Position numbers and translations under genes: made by a program. Below the pieces are notes generated by a model. That model saw only the letters and a program-made list of their open reading frames with translations. It did not search any database and was not told where the DNA came from. From Candidatus Methylomirabilota bacterium (GTDB lineage Bacteria; Methylomirabilota; Methylomirabilia; Methylomirabilales; Methylomirabilaceae): DNA of 64,000 nt. Location: assembly GCA_003104975.1 (NCBI GenBank), contig PQAM01000010.1, forward strand, positions 236,575 to 300,574, read 5' to 3'. Below, in pieces: positions 34,603 to 44,413 of this stretch. The number at the start of each line of letters is the position of its first letter. Within the stretch, counting starts at the first letter, position 1.

Positions 34603-37305
34603 CTACTGGTCGAGCCGTTCGATGCGGATGGCGCAGACCTTGTATTCGGGGATCTTGGCGAGGGGATCGAGGGCCGCGTTGGTCAGGATATTCGCGCCCG
34701 ACTCGGCCAGCTTCACAAAGGGGACGAAGACCTCGCCCGGCCTGACGGCGTCGGTCGGCTGCGTGAATCCGGTCAGTTCCCCCCGTCTGGAGATGAGGCG
34801 AACCGGCGCGCCTTTATCGAGGCCAAGTCGCCGGGCATCGTCCGAATTGATGGCGACCTCGAGCCGAGGCGCGAGGTCGAGGAGTCCTTTGACACGCGTG
34901 GTCAGTGTCCCGCCATGCCAGTGGTAAAGGATACGACCGGTGTTCAGGAGGAATGGATACTCGGGATCGGGCAGTTCGGCCGCCTCGACTGTCTGAGTCA
35001 CAGGAATGAATGTCGCCTTTCCGATGGGGAACGACTCGGCGTAGAGGAAGCGGGTACCCGGATGATCCGATGTCGGACAGGGCCACTGAATCCCGCCTTC
35101 ACGGTCCAATCGATCATAGGAGATGCCGCCAAGAAACGGGACCAGTCGCGCCATCTCATCGAAGATTTCAGCGGGGTGGGTATAGTTGAAACCGTCGCTC
35201 GTCAGACCGAGTTTACCGGCGACCCGTTTGGCCAGTTCGGAGGTGATCCACCAGTCCGGTCTGGCCTCTCCCGGCGGATCGATCGCCTTTCTGACCCGCT
35301 GGACGCGCCGCTCCGAGTTGGTGAACGTTCCGTCCTTCTCGGCAAAGGCGGCCGTGGGCAGGAAGACGTGGGCCAGTTCTGCCGTCTCGTGCAGGAACAG
35401 CTCCTGAACCACGAGGCAGTCGAGGTTAGAGAGCGCCTTTTTCGCGTGGTGAAGATCGGGTTCGGTGAGGAGGGGGTTCTCGCCGACCAGGTACATGGCC
35501 CGGATTGATCCGTCCAGGCATGCGTTGATCATTTCGGTGAGCGCCATTCCGGTGTTCTCAGGCGGTCGAACGCCCCAGGCTGCCCCGAACGAGTCTAATA
35601 CCTCCGGTGTGTAGCCTTGATAGCCGGGGAGGTGTGAGGGGAGGCAGGCGGCATCGCAGCACCCCTGTACGTTGTTCTGGCCTCGAAGCGGTGAGATGCC
35701 GGAGCCGGCAAACCCCATCTGGCCCGCGACCAGGGAAAGGTTCAGTAAGGCGTGGACGTTGGCCGTTCCATTGGTATGCTGTGTGACCCCCATCCCCCAG
35801 AGCAGGCAGGAGCCGGAGAAAAGAGGCTTCGCGTACCACCGGGCGGCCTGAACGATCTGCGCCTGCGGGATACCGGTCGCCTGTTCGGCGAACGGAAGCG
35901 TGTACGGCTCCAGTGACGCCCGCCATGCCTCGAATCCGTCAGTCCGGTTGCGCACGAACTCCAGGTTGGCCAACCCTTCGTCGATGATCACCCGCGCCAT
36001 CGCGTTGAAGAGCGTGACGTCGGTACCCGGCCGCTGCTGCAGCCAGAGGTCCGCCTGGTCGCATAGCTCGATCCGCTTCGGGTTCACCACGATCAGTCTC
36101 GCGCCCCGGCTCACAGCCTGGCGAAGGCGGACGCCGATGACCGGATGGTTCGACGATGGATCCGAGCCGACGACCATCAGACAGCCGGCCTCCTCATAAT
36201 CGTCGTACGAGTTGGAGGTGGCCCCGGAGCCGAGTGAGCGCAGCATCGCCACCACTGAGGGTGAATGGCACAGGCGCGCGCAGTGATCGATATTGTTGGT
36301 GCCCATGACCGTTCGGACGAACTTCTGGACGAGATAGCCCTCCTCGTTGGTGGCCTTCGCCGAGGCGAGCGCGCCGAAGCGCCCGCGATGGCTGACCAGA
36401 CCCTCCGCCGCCGTATCAAGGGCCTCGTCCCAGGATACTTGTTGCCAGCCCCCATTGCGGCGCACCATAGGTCTGGTGACCCGGTCGGCCGCATGGACGA
36501 ATCCGGTGCCGAACCGGCCCTTGACGCAGAGCATCCCGCGACTCGACCGATTCGTGGGAACGTCGTCGGCCATCAGCGCGAGGCGCCCATCAGGCCGAAC
36601 GCGAAGGCGGATGCCGCACCCGACGCCGCAGTAGGGGCAGGTCGTCTCGACCTCCCGCATGGCGGCCGCGGGCATTTCCTTTGGACGGATGGCCCCCGTC
36701 GGGCAGGCGGCGACGCACTGCCCGCATGAGGTGCAGACGGACGAGGCGAGCGAGCCGTCGCTCACGACCCCCACCCTGGTCGCGCTGCTGCGCCCCAACA
36801 GGGCGATGGCGCCGATCAGTTGAACGTCATCGCAGGCGACGGTGCAGCGGCCGCAGAGGATGCAGGCGTCCCGATCGAGGATGAAGAACGACTTGGTATC
36901 GTCCACCGGGACATGTCGCCACGGCATATGGCGGCGTTGGAAGAAACCGAGTCGGGCGCAGGCATCCGAGAGCTGGCCGAACCCTGGCCGATCGAACGAG
37001 GGGGTCGCCATACCGCAGGTGAGGTCAAGGACCCCATTGCGGATCCGTGTCAGAGCCGGATCGTTGGTCGAGACCACCATCCCGTCGCGGGCGGGGAGGT
37101 AGCAGGAGGCCGGGAAGCCGCGCATCCCGTCGACCTTGACCAGACAGCTCCGGCATGCGCCCAGTGCAGGCCGATCCGGGTCTTTACACAATTGCGGGAG
37201 TGGGATGCCAAGCCGGTTGACGGCGTCGAGGACCGTTGCCCCGGATGCGATCGCGACCTCGGTTCCGTCGATGGTCAGAGTGACGACCGCATCGCCCATC
37301 GTCAT
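34603..37305 (-). CDS. fdsA: NAD-dependent formate dehydrogenase, molybdenum alpha subunit
   Basis: A 900-residue cytoplasmic enzyme oxidising formate to CO2. In order: a [2Fe-2S] domain (Cys40, 51, 54, 68), a His/Cys cluster region, two [4Fe-4S] sites (CILCGRCTVAC and CTSCGQCVAAC), the FS0 site CPYCGVGC...C, then the Mo-bisMGD core. NNIDHCARLCHS has Cys, not selenocysteine, at the metal-ligand position, and the dinucleotide-binding domain is C-terminal. ATG 37305 overlaps the stop of the diaphorase gene by four bases. No FdsD or FdhD gene is nearby. Formate oxidation gives NADH through the partner subunit and fits C1 metabolism. Confidence 0.92.
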   Translation of the reverse strand: MTMGDAVVTLTIDGTEVAIASGATVLDAVNRLGIPLPQLCKDPDRPALGACRSCLVKVDGMRGFPASCYLPARDGMVVSTNDPALTRIRNGVLDLTCGMATPSFDRPGFGQLSDACARLGFFQRRHMPWRHVPVDDTKSFFILDRDACILCGRCTVACDDVQLIGAIALLGRSSATRVGVVSDGSLASSVCTSCGQCVAACPTGAIRPKEMPAAAMREVETTCPYCGVGCGIRLRVRPDGRLALMADDVPTNRSSRGMLCVKGRFGTGFVHAADRVTRPMVRRNGGWQQVSWDEALDTAAEGLVSHRGRFGALASAKATNEEGYLVQKFVRTVMGTNNIDHCARLCHSPSVVAMLRSLGSGATSNSYDDYEEAGCLMVVGSDPSSNHPVIGVRLRQAVSRGARLIVVNPKRIELCDQADLWLQQRPGTDVTLFNAMARVIIDEGLANLEFVRNRTDGFEAWRASLEPYTLPFAEQATGIPQAQIVQAARWYAKPLFSGSCLLWGMGVTQHTNGTANVHALLNLSLVAGQMGFAGSGISPLRGQNNVQGCCDAACLPSHLPGYQGYTPEVLDSFGAAWGVRPPENTGMALTEMINACLDGSIRAMYLVGENPLLTEPDLHHAKKALSNLDCLVVQELFLHETAELAHVFLPTAAFAEKDGTFTNSERRVQRVRKAIDPPGEARPDWWITSELAKRVAGKLGLTSDGFNYTHPAEIFDEMARLVPFLGGISYDRLDREGGIQWPCPTSDHPGTRFLYAESFPIGKATFIPVTQTVEAAELPDPEYPFLLNTGRILYHWHGGTLTTRVKGLLDLAPRLEVAINSDDARRLGLDKGAPVRLISRRGELTGFTQPTDAVRPGEVFVPFVKLAESGANILTNAALDPLAKIPEYKVCAIRIERLDQ

Positions 37306-39449
37306 CCCTTTCTGCCGCTCTCGGGCGGGGTTGAGGTCATCTCTTGAGAAAACTGATCGAGCGCCGAGAGGAGCGACAGGGGCGCCGATTGGCCCAGGCC
37401 GCACAGCGAGGCCAGCCGTATCACCTCGGCCAACTCCTCGAGCTCCTTTCGCCGACCTGGGTTCTGAGGCTGCCGCAGGAGCGCCAGCAGGCGGCCTGTT
37501 CCCTCTCGGCACGGCGTGCATTTGCCGCATGACTCCTGCGCATTGAAGGCGAGGAGGGTCCGGGTGACATCACTGATCGATACGCCATCGCCAAGGGCGA
37601 CGACCCCGCCGCTTCCCGGCGAGAGCGTCCCGCCGGGGATCAGCGGCTCGTCGAACCGGCTCGGGTGGACGATGACACCGGATGGTCCGCCGACGAGCGC
37701 CGCCTTCAGCGGCTGCCCATTCCCGTCTCCGCCGCCGATCGCGTCGAGCAGGTGGCGGAGCGTTACGCCCATCGGCGCCTCCGCGATTCCAGGCCGCGCA
37801 ATGCGGCCGGAGAGGCCGAATAGCTTGGTTCCTTTCCCGCCGCCTAGCGCCGCAAACCAGGCGCCTCCGCGACCGACGATCAGCGGCACGGCCGACAAGG
37901 TCTCCACGTTGTTGATGACCGTCGGCCTGCCCCACAGCCCGGCCTCCACCGGGAACGGCGGTTTGGGGCGCGGCATGGCGCGCTTGCCTTCGATGGCCTC
38001 CATCAGCGCCGTCTCTTCTCCGAGGATAAAACCGCCCGCACCCTGCCGAAGTTCAAGGTGGAAGGAGAAATCGCTGCCGAGGACCCGTTCCCCAAGGAGT
38101 CCGGCGGCCTCAGCCGATTGGAGTGCGTGTGCCATCCGTCGCGTCGAAAGGTCGGCCTCGCCGTTGATGAACAGGATGCCGCGGTCGGCCTCCGAGGCGA
38201 AGGCCGCCAGGAGGATCCCTTCCAGGAGGCGATGGGGGTCGCCCTCCATCAGGTGGCGATCCTTGAAGATGCCGGGCTCGCCCTCCTCGCCGTTGATGAC
38301 GAGGTACTTGGGGGATCCCGGCGCGTTGCGGCAGGCCTCCCATTTGTGCGCAGCGCCGAAGTAGGCCCCGCCGCGTCCGGCCAGGCCGGAGACCTTGACC
38401 TCGTGAATCACGGCCAGCGGATCGCCCTGTTCGAGGATACGAGCGAATGTGGCATAGCTGTCCTGGCGCAGGGCATCGGCCAGATCGTTCGCATTCACCG
38501 TCCCGCAACGCTCAAGAACAGCACGGTGCTGGTTGCGCAGGAACGGTTCCTGATCAAGACCGGGGATCCCACGCCAGGACGACGGTTCCCACGCGATGGC
38601 ATCATGCTCCGCGGGAGGCCGGTTGTCCTTGAGTGCCGAGACCAGCGAGGGGATCTGCCCAGGCGTCACCCGTTTAAGGCTGATCCGCGGCCAGCCGTGT
38701 CGGTGCAGTTCCACAACGGGAGCGGCATAGCACATCCCGTTGCAGCCTCCCTCCGCAACGGTCGCGGCCAATCCTTGGCGACTTACCTCTTCGACTAGTC
38801 GATCAAGCAAGAGATCGGCCCCGACCGACGTACTGCAACTGCCTATACCGACGATCAGCGTCAACTCTGAAGACGCACGGGTACGCGATTGTTCGACAAG
38901 CCGCCCGAGGGTCGCCATCGGCGTGTCGCCAGTCGACCGTGACAAGGCCGGGACGGAGATGGAGGATGATCGAGCAGGCGGAGCGTCAAAGATACGGTCG
39001 AGTCGGTTCATCGTCAGCCGCCCATAACAGCGGTGATCTACCTCGACGACAGGGGCCATCGAACACCGGAAGAGGCAGTCGGCCGCTTCGAGCGTCACGG
39101 CGCCATCTGGTGATGTCTCGCCCGCCCTGAGGCCAAGGCGGTCTTGCAAGGCGTCGAGTAATGTCAATCCACCCTGGATACGGCAGCTCATGCCGGTACA
39201 GACTCGAATGAGGCGGGAACCCGGCTTGACGAGGCGGAACTCGGGGTAGTGGGTGGCGACGCCGTACACCTCGCTTTCAGGTACTCGGAGGTGCAGGGCG
39301 AGCGCGATGAGGCTCTCCGGACTCAGCCAACCCTCGGCCTCTTGTGCCGCTTGCAGTGCGGGGAGCAGCCAGGTCCGCTCCCGAGGGAACTGCGTGATCA
39401 GCGCACCAACCCCAGGTTGCTCAAGTGGTGCCACAATTATGCCCCTCAC
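37302..39449 (-). CDS. fdsB: Formate dehydrogenase diaphorase subunit: NuoE-NuoF fusion
   Basis: A 715-residue protein joining two units usually encoded separately. Residues 1-155 are NuoE/FdsG-like, with [2Fe-2S] ligands CTGMSC and CLFRC. A further thioredoxin-like [2Fe-2S] segment (GSCSTSVG, GGCNGMC) starts the NuoF/FdsB-like part. That part carries the FMN/NADH region (GRGGAYFGAAHKW, NGEEGEPG), the SLBB domain, and the [4Fe-4S] site SCGKCTPCREG...CGLG. The linker near 155-195 is Ser/Arg-rich. GTG 39449 is the start. Expected role: passes electrons from the formate site to NAD+. First gene of the two-gene operon. Confidence 0.9.
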   Translation of the reverse strand: MRGIIVAPLEQPGVGALITQFPRERTWLLPALQAAQEAEGWLSPESLIALALHLRVPESEVYGVATHYPEFRLVKPGSRLIRVCTGMSCRIQGGLTLLDALQDRLGLRAGETSPDGAVTLEAADCLFRCSMAPVVEVDHRCYGRLTMNRLDRIFDAPPARSSSISVPALSRSTGDTPMATLGRLVEQSRTRASSELTLIVGIGSCSTSVGADLLLDRLVEEVSRQGLAATVAEGGCNGMCYAAPVVELHRHGWPRISLKRVTPGQIPSLVSALKDNRPPAEHDAIAWEPSSWRGIPGLDQEPFLRNQHRAVLERCGTVNANDLADALRQDSYATFARILEQGDPLAVIHEVKVSGLAGRGGAYFGAAHKWEACRNAPGSPKYLVINGEEGEPGIFKDRHLMEGDPHRLLEGILLAAFASEADRGILFINGEADLSTRRMAHALQSAEAAGLLGERVLGSDFSFHLELRQGAGGFILGEETALMEAIEGKRAMPRPKPPFPVEAGLWGRPTVINNVETLSAVPLIVGRGGAWFAALGGGKGTKLFGLSGRIARPGIAEAPMGVTLRHLLDAIGGGDGNGQPLKAALVGGPSGVIVHPSRFDEPLIPGGTLSPGSGGVVALGDGVSISDVTRTLLAFNAQESCGKCTPCREGTGRLLALLRQPQNPGRRKELEELAEVIRLASLCGLGQSAPLSLLSALDQFSQEMTSTPPESGRKG

Positions 39450-39700
39450 GAATTCTGCACAGTCTATCGGATGATACGTTATCGTACCGGGACAGTCGCA
39501 TGAAGACCGCCTTCATGTCAAGGGTTATAAGGGCGAATGATGAGACGTCCAGTCACGATTGAGCAAGTGTGCCTGAAGCTATTTTTTTGTTGCACTTTGG
39601 CTTGGAAGATGTTAGATGAACTGTATGGACGTAGGGCTGTGCAGTTGTACGGCCCGGGCAGGTCGCGACACGGTCATACTACCGTGCGACGCTGGGGAGA

Positions 39701-39940
39701 ATGGGATTGGCGGTATCCGCGTTTGTCTTCCTTGAGTGTGCAGCGGGTCGGTCGAAAGACGTGGCCAATCAGGTATCGACTATTCCCGGGGTCAAGCTGT
39801 CGCATGCTGTGACCGGGCCACATGACGTCATTGCCTTTGTAGAGGGGCCGGATATCAACGCATTAGGGATTACGATCATTTCGAAGATCCAGGCGGTGTC
39901 CGGGGTACTGCGCACCACGACGAACGTCGTGGTCGAGTGA
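39701..39940 (+). CDS. Stand-alone Lrp/AsnC ligand-binding (RAM) domain protein
   Basis: A 79-residue protein matching the effector domain of Lrp/AsnC regulators (FVFLECAAGRSKDV, HAVTGPHDVIAFVEG, KIQAVSGVLRTTTNVVVE) with no DNA-binding half. GGGAGA precedes ATG 39701. It is divergent from the formate dehydrogenase operon. Known for the family: dimers bind amino acids; single-domain versions may tune full-length regulators. Confidence 0.8.
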   Translation: MGLAVSAFVFLECAAGRSKDVANQVSTIPGVKLSHAVTGPHDVIAFVEGPDINALGITIISKIQAVSGVLRTTTNVVVE

Positions 39941-40025
39941 GACCTTCACGCGACCGTGTCCGTTGTTGTTATTGTTGTTGCTCCTGACCTGTCGGCTCGA
40001 CCGACGACTGTCTGTTAGAAAACAC

Positions 40026-40054
40026 TTGACAAGGTCAGTATTTGCCATTTAGAG
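40026..40054 (+). promoter_or_regulatory. Possible sigma-70 promoter of the small HTH gene
   Basis: TTGACA at 40026 is followed after 17 bases by TTAGAG at 40049, a weak -10. It lies about 100 bases before the HTH gene. The -35 box is perfect, the -10 poor. Confidence 0.4.
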
Positions 40055-40152
40055 TTACGCGCTGTGATGGTGTAGAGAGATCGGGGCGGACGAATCAACC
40101 AATAACCGTCGATGACGGCAACGGCAGGCAATGAGGCCTGTGGAGTCAGCCG

Positions 40153-40383
40153 ATGAAGGGGGCACGAATGCAGAAGCAGGAGCGACGGCCAACAATCATG
40201 ACCCTGGAGGAGGTCGCTCGCTTCCTCCGGCTCAACAAGTCGACGATTTACCGGATGGCGCGAGAGGGGACGCTCCCGGCATGGAAGCTTGGGAACGTCT
40301 GGCGGTTTAAAAAAGAGGCCATCGAAGACTGGATCATCAGCAGCCAGCGGGCTCACGATCAGAAGCATCACCGCAAGTCCTAG
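40153..40383 (+). CDS. Excisionase-family helix-turn-helix DNA-binding protein
   Basis: A 76-residue MerR/excisionase-type winged helix: TLEEVARFLRLNKSTIYRMA followed by GTLPAWKLGNVWRFKKEAIEDWI. ATG 40153 and ATG 40168 both have usable ribosome sites (GGAG and AAGGGGG). Such single-domain proteins may be phage-type directionality factors or simple regulators; no integrase is nearby, so a regulator role for the flanking genes is more likely. Confidence 0.8.
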   Translation: MKGARMQKQERRPTIMTLEEVARFLRLNKSTIYRMAREGTLPAWKLGNVWRFKKEAIEDWIISSQRAHDQKHHRKS

Positions 40384-40471
40384 GTGGCGGCGCAGGGCGA
40401 CAGCAGTCCGGATGCAATTGTCGACACGCCGGCGGAAACAGGTGAACCCTTTCTTCCGCGTGTGATGTATC

Positions 40472-40498
40472 GACGGGGCCGCCCGTGCCGGCCCCGTC
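40472..40498 (+). terminator. GC-rich hairpin behind the HTH gene
   Basis: GACGGGGCCG pairs perfectly with CGGCCCCGTC around seven bases, followed by only two T. It probably ends transcription of the HTH gene. The rest of 40384-40741 shows no gene. Confidence 0.5.
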
Positions 40499-40741
40499 TT
40501 ACCCTTCCACCGTATCGTTCCCCCTTCGATCGTCTCAACCGTTCCGCCGGTTACGCCTTCGACGCGATCCCACGGTGTACGTAGCCTCCGGATCGTTGAT
40601 CCACACAGACCGGGTGGAACATCGACCCCGATATCGACTCTACGACGACAGCAACCAGGTGTCAGCCCGATCCATGGAGCGGAGGCCGTGTATCGTGTTG
40701 CCGGTCATCCATGAGCGTGATGGCATTGAAGGGGATAGCGC

Positions 40742-41959
40742 GTGCCGGTAAGGCCTGAAAAACGGGATACGCTCAACGCGTCGGAGGTTAAGGGGCTCAG
40801 ACGGCGCTGCGAGGAGCTCAGCGCCTCTATCGAGTCGATGCGGGCCTATTATGAAGATCTGCTGGGCAGTCTGCAGGACGGGATCATCATCGTCGAGCCG
40901 GGGGGACAGATCCGCTCCATCAACCCGGCGGCAGAAGAGTTGACGGGACTCTCAGCGCAGATGTTTCAGGGGCGGCCCTTTGAGCAGATGTTTCCGAATG
41001 ATCGCGCGCTGAAGGAACTGGTGCGCAAGACCATGGAGACCGGCCGAACGCATACCGATTTCGATGTCAGGTTGACGAGGGCGGATGGCTCGCACGTGGT
41101 CATCAGCGCCATATCCGGCCTCATCAGTGACGGTACGGGACGGGCGCGGGGTATTGTCCTGGCCATCCGGGATCAGACCGGGATCAGGGAGTTGGAGGAG
41201 CGCGTGCAACGATCGGACCGCCTGGCTGCGCTCGGGACGGTGGCTGCCGGGGTCGCGCACGAGATTCGAAATCCGCTGGCCGGCCTTAGAGGGGCGGCGC
41301 AGTTGCTCGAGGGTGAGCCTGGCTTCCCTCCCCTCCTGAGAGAATATACCTCGGTGATCGTCAAAGAGGTGGACCGGTTGAGCGCGATCGTCGAGCGCCT
41401 CCTGTCGTTCGCGACGCCTCGAGGCCCGGTTCTGCGCGCATGTAATCTGCACGAGATTCTTGACAGCCTCCTCTTTTTGGAGCGGGTGCCACTGCATACG
41501 GCCCGTGTCGCTGTCCAGCGTCAGTACGACCCGCAACTGCCGGAGATCCTTGCCGATCCTGCGGAAGTGCGGCAGCTCTTTTTGAATCTGATCCGGAATG
41601 GAGTGGAAGCCATGCCGAATGGAGGGGACCTCATTATCCGAACACGGTATGAGCGGTCCGCCAAGTGCTGTGGAGGTCGGTCGGTGGCTGTCGTCGAGGT
41701 CATCGATCAGGGAAGCGGGTTTGATCCCGAGATCGAGCGGCGCCTGTTTACGCCGTTCTTCACCACAAAAGAGGGGGGGACCGGGTTGGGGTTGGCCATC
41801 TGTCTCCGAATCGTCGAGGACCACGGCGGGGCGATGGAGGCGACCAGCACGCCGGGCAGGGGCAGCAACTTTCGGGTATGGCTGCCTCTGGCGAAGCAAT
41901 CCGAGGCCGTCTCACCTCACCACGACCCTCATTGGGCCGTGCAGGGCCCCCTGCCATGA
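40742..41959 (+). CDS. NtrB-like sensor histidine kinase with PAS domain
   Basis: A 405-residue kinase without membrane helices: a coiled coil (about 15-40), a PAS domain (about 40-155), an H-box AHEIRNPL, and a HATPase domain with an N-box (LNLIRNGVEAM), DQGSGF, FTPFFTTK and GGTGLGL. GTG 40742 is the start. Its stop overlaps the start of the response-regulator gene by four bases, so the pair is co-translated. Lack of a membrane part implies a cytoplasmic signal sensed by PAS. The resemblance to NtrB/GlnL is general and does not prove nitrogen sensing. Confidence 0.9.
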   Translation: MPVRPEKRDTLNASEVKGLRRRCEELSASIESMRAYYEDLLGSLQDGIIIVEPGGQIRSINPAAEELTGLSAQMFQGRPFEQMFPNDRALKELVRKTMETGRTHTDFDVRLTRADGSHVVISAISGLISDGTGRARGIVLAIRDQTGIRELEERVQRSDRLAALGTVAAGVAHEIRNPLAGLRGAAQLLEGEPGFPPLLREYTSVIVKEVDRLSAIVERLLSFATPRGPVLRACNLHEILDSLLFLERVPLHTARVAVQRQYDPQLPEILADPAEVRQLFLNLIRNGVEAMPNGGDLIIRTRYERSAKCCGGRSVAVVEVIDQGSGFDPEIERRLFTPFFTTKEGGTGLGLAICLRIVEDHGGAMEATSTPGRGSNFRVWLPLAKQSEAVSPHHDPHWAVQGPLP

Positions 41960-43419
41960 CGCAGACACGACAGATCCTGGTCGTCGATGACGAGGAGAGT
42001 ATCCGGTGGGCCCTCCGCAAGGCGCTGGAGCGCGAAGGGTACCGGGTCGTACTGGCCGCCGACGGGGTGGAGGGACTCGCCAAGTCCGCCGACCCCGGCA
42101 TCGATCTGGTTCTCATGGATATCAAGATGCCGGGTGCCGAGGGGCTGGAGACCCTCAGCCGGATCAAGGAGGTCCGTCCCGAGCTTCCCGTAATCATCAT
42201 GACCGCGTTCGGTACGCTTCAGGCGGCCGTCCAGGCGATGAAGCGTGGGGCCTACGACTACATCACGAAGCCCTTCGACTTCGGCGAGTTGGCCATCCTC
42301 GTCCGGCGGGTATTCGAGATCCGCGAGCTGACCGAGCGGGTGGCGCAGATGGAGGCGCTTGGCGGTCGGCCCTTCGATTTCGGGGGAGTGGTCGGACTCT
42401 GTCCGGCCATGCAGCAGATCTTCAAGCTGGTAGGGAAGATGGCGGCCAGCGACCTGACCGTCCTCATCAGAGGCGAGAGCGGTACCGGCAAGGAACTGCT
42501 GGCGAAGGCGATTCATTACAACAGCCGGCGGTCGGCGCGTCCGTTTGTGGCCGTCAACTGCGCCGCGATTCCTCGCGACCTGCTGGAGAGCGAACTGTTC
42601 GGCCACGAGCGTGGCGCCTTTACGGGCGCCAGTGCCCTCCGACGCGGCAAGTTTGAACTGGCCGAGGGCGGAACCATTTTCCTCGATGAGATCGGGGATA
42701 TGGATATCGGCCTGCAGGCCAAGATCCTGCGTGTGCTCCAGGAGCGGCAGTTCGAGCGGGTGGGCGGCGAACGATCGCTGTCCGCGGATGTGCGGGTCAT
42801 TGCCGCCACCAATCAGAATCTCGAGGCGGCCGTCGCACAGAAGAGCTTTCGAGAGGACCTGTACTACCGTCTGAACGTCGTCGCCATCATGCTGCCGCCT
42901 CTCCGGGAGCGAATTGAGGATATCCCGCTGCTGGTGAATCACTTCCTCCACCGCTTTGCAGAAGAGCAGAAGCAGGAGCCGAAGAGCCTGCCGCCTGAGA
43001 CGCTCGAACTGATGCTGGCGTACCACTGGCCGGGGAATGTCCGCGAACTGGAGAATGCGGTCAAACGGGCCTGTGTGCTGGCCCCGACCTCTCTCGTCCT
43101 GCCGGAGCATCTGCCTGCCGTCCTGTTGCAGGCGGAGGCCGCGAGCGGTAGCGGCGGTCGATCATCGTTCGAGCGGCTGCTGTCGCAGGGGATTACGGGC
43201 GAGTTGTCCCGTCTCAAACAGGAACAGGACGGGCAACTGTACGCGTATTTTCTCGCGGCGTTGGAGCGGCCCTTGCTGTTGCGTGTCCTGGAGCGAACCG
43301 GCGGCAACCAGTTACGGGCGGCTGAGTTGCTCGGGATCAATCGGAACACGCTCCGCAAGAAACTGCGGGAGTTGGGAGTGGCGCCCGGTCGCGGTGATGA
43401 CGATGAGGCGAAAGGCTGA
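41956..43419 (+). CDS. NtrC-family sigma-54 response regulator
   Basis: A 487-residue protein with a receiver domain (VVDDEES, phospho-Asp in LVLMDIKMP, Lys in ITKPFD), a sigma-54 AAA+ domain (Walker A GESGTGKE, GAFTGA loop intact, FLDEIGD), and a C-terminal Fis-type helix-turn-helix (NQLRAAELLGINRNTLRKKL). ATG 41956 overlaps the kinase stop. Expected role: activates sigma-54 promoters when phosphorylated by the PAS kinase. No convincing -24/-12 promoter was found in the window, so targets are unknown. Confidence 0.93.
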   Translation: MTQTRQILVVDDEESIRWALRKALEREGYRVVLAADGVEGLAKSADPGIDLVLMDIKMPGAEGLETLSRIKEVRPELPVIIMTAFGTLQAAVQAMKRGAYDYITKPFDFGELAILVRRVFEIRELTERVAQMEALGGRPFDFGGVVGLCPAMQQIFKLVGKMAASDLTVLIRGESGTGKELLAKAIHYNSRRSARPFVAVNCAAIPRDLLESELFGHERGAFTGASALRRGKFELAEGGTIFLDEIGDMDIGLQAKILRVLQERQFERVGGERSLSADVRVIAATNQNLEAAVAQKSFREDLYYRLNVVAIMLPPLRERIEDIPLLVNHFLHRFAEEQKQEPKSLPPETLELMLAYHWPGNVRELENAVKRACVLAPTSLVLPEHLPAVLLQAEAASGSGGRSSFERLLSQGITGELSRLKQEQDGQLYAYFLAALERPLLLRVLERTGGNQLRAAELLGINRNTLRKKLRELGVAPGRGDDDEAKG

Positions 43420-43459
43420 GCGCCGACCGTCGGTCGTGACGCGCCACGCGTCGGGTCAT

Positions 43460-44398
43460 TCAACGGCCCGCGCGGCCTCTGCTGCGATGAGATCCGCCCG
43501 CAGATCCCAATACGGCCTCGGCCGAGGTAAGCAGGAATGCCTTGAACGCGGTCGCGGCACGACTGAGATGCTTGTCCTCGCGGTGGACGACGAACCACTG
43601 CCGTCGCAGGGGAAGCCCCTGAACATCCAGCACGACGAGGCGCTTCAGCGCCAGTTCCATCCGAAGGACGTGACGGGAGAGCAGGGCGATCCCGAGCCCT
43701 GCCGCCGCCGCCTCCTTGACGGCGCTGTTATCCCCCAACTCCAACCCGACCCGCGGCGTAATGCCCTGTTGGCGGAAGAACTCGTCGGCGTTCAAGCGGG
43801 TTCCCGAGCCCACCTCGCGTGCGATGAAGACCTCCTGGGCCAGACGATCAACGGGAATCCGCCTGGCCGCGGCAAGCGGATGCGATGGGGCCACGACGAC
43901 GACGATCTCGTCGGAGAGAAACGGTTCGGCCACGTGCGGGACCTCCTCGGGGGGGCGGCCCATCACGACGAGATCGACCTCATTATGGACGAGTCGGTCT
44001 CGCGCCAGCGCGCGGTTGGTGACCTCCAGGTTGATGGTAATGCCCGGATACTGCCGTTGAAATGCGCCGAGCAACGATGGAAGGACATACGCGCCGGCGG
44101 TGCTGACGGCGGCGACGGCGATCCGTCCGCGCTTCAGGCCGTCAAGCTCTTGCATGGCCAGCCTGGCTTCGTCGGTCAGGGTACAGATTCGTTCGGCATA
44201 GGGGAGAAGTTCTCTTCCTGCCTCAGTCAGGACGATGGTTCGACCGACCCGTTCGAAGAAGGTGGCATCGAGGGTCCGCTCCAGCTCCCGCACCTGTGCC
44301 GAGACGGCGGGCTGAGACAGCAACAGCTCTCCGGCTGCGCGCGAGTAGCTGCCGTGTCTGGCCACCGCCAGAAAGACGCGAAGCTGATGGAAGGTCAT
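43460..44398 (-). CDS. LysR-family transcriptional regulator
   Basis: A 312-residue regulator with an N-terminal winged HTH (FHQLRVFLAVARHGSYSRAA, QPAVSAQVRELE) and a periplasmic-binding-protein-like effector domain. It resembles the CbbR/CysB branch. It converges on the NtrC-like gene (40-base gap) and diverges from purC. AT-rich direct repeats in the 190-base divergent region (44414-44445) are likely operators. The C-terminus has a short Ser/Gly/Arg tail. The target may be itself or purC; the effector is unknown. Confidence 0.88.
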   Translation of the reverse strand: MTFHQLRVFLAVARHGSYSRAAGELLLSQPAVSAQVRELERTLDATFFERVGRTIVLTEAGRELLPYAERICTLTDEARLAMQELDGLKRGRIAVAAVSTAGAYVLPSLLGAFQRQYPGITINLEVTNRALARDRLVHNEVDLVVMGRPPEEVPHVAEPFLSDEIVVVVAPSHPLAAARRIPVDRLAQEVFIAREVGSGTRLNADEFFRQQGITPRVGLELGDNSAVKEAAAAGLGIALLSRHVLRMELALKRLVVLDVQGLPLRRQWFVVHREDKHLSRAATAFKAFLLTSAEAVLGSAGGSHRSRGRAGR

Positions 44399-44413
44399 AG
44401 CTGTATTATAAGG

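Noticed and set aside
34603..37305. Selenocysteine formate dehydrogenase
   Set aside because: The metal-ligand position is a Cys codon (HCARLCHS) and there is no in-frame TGA.
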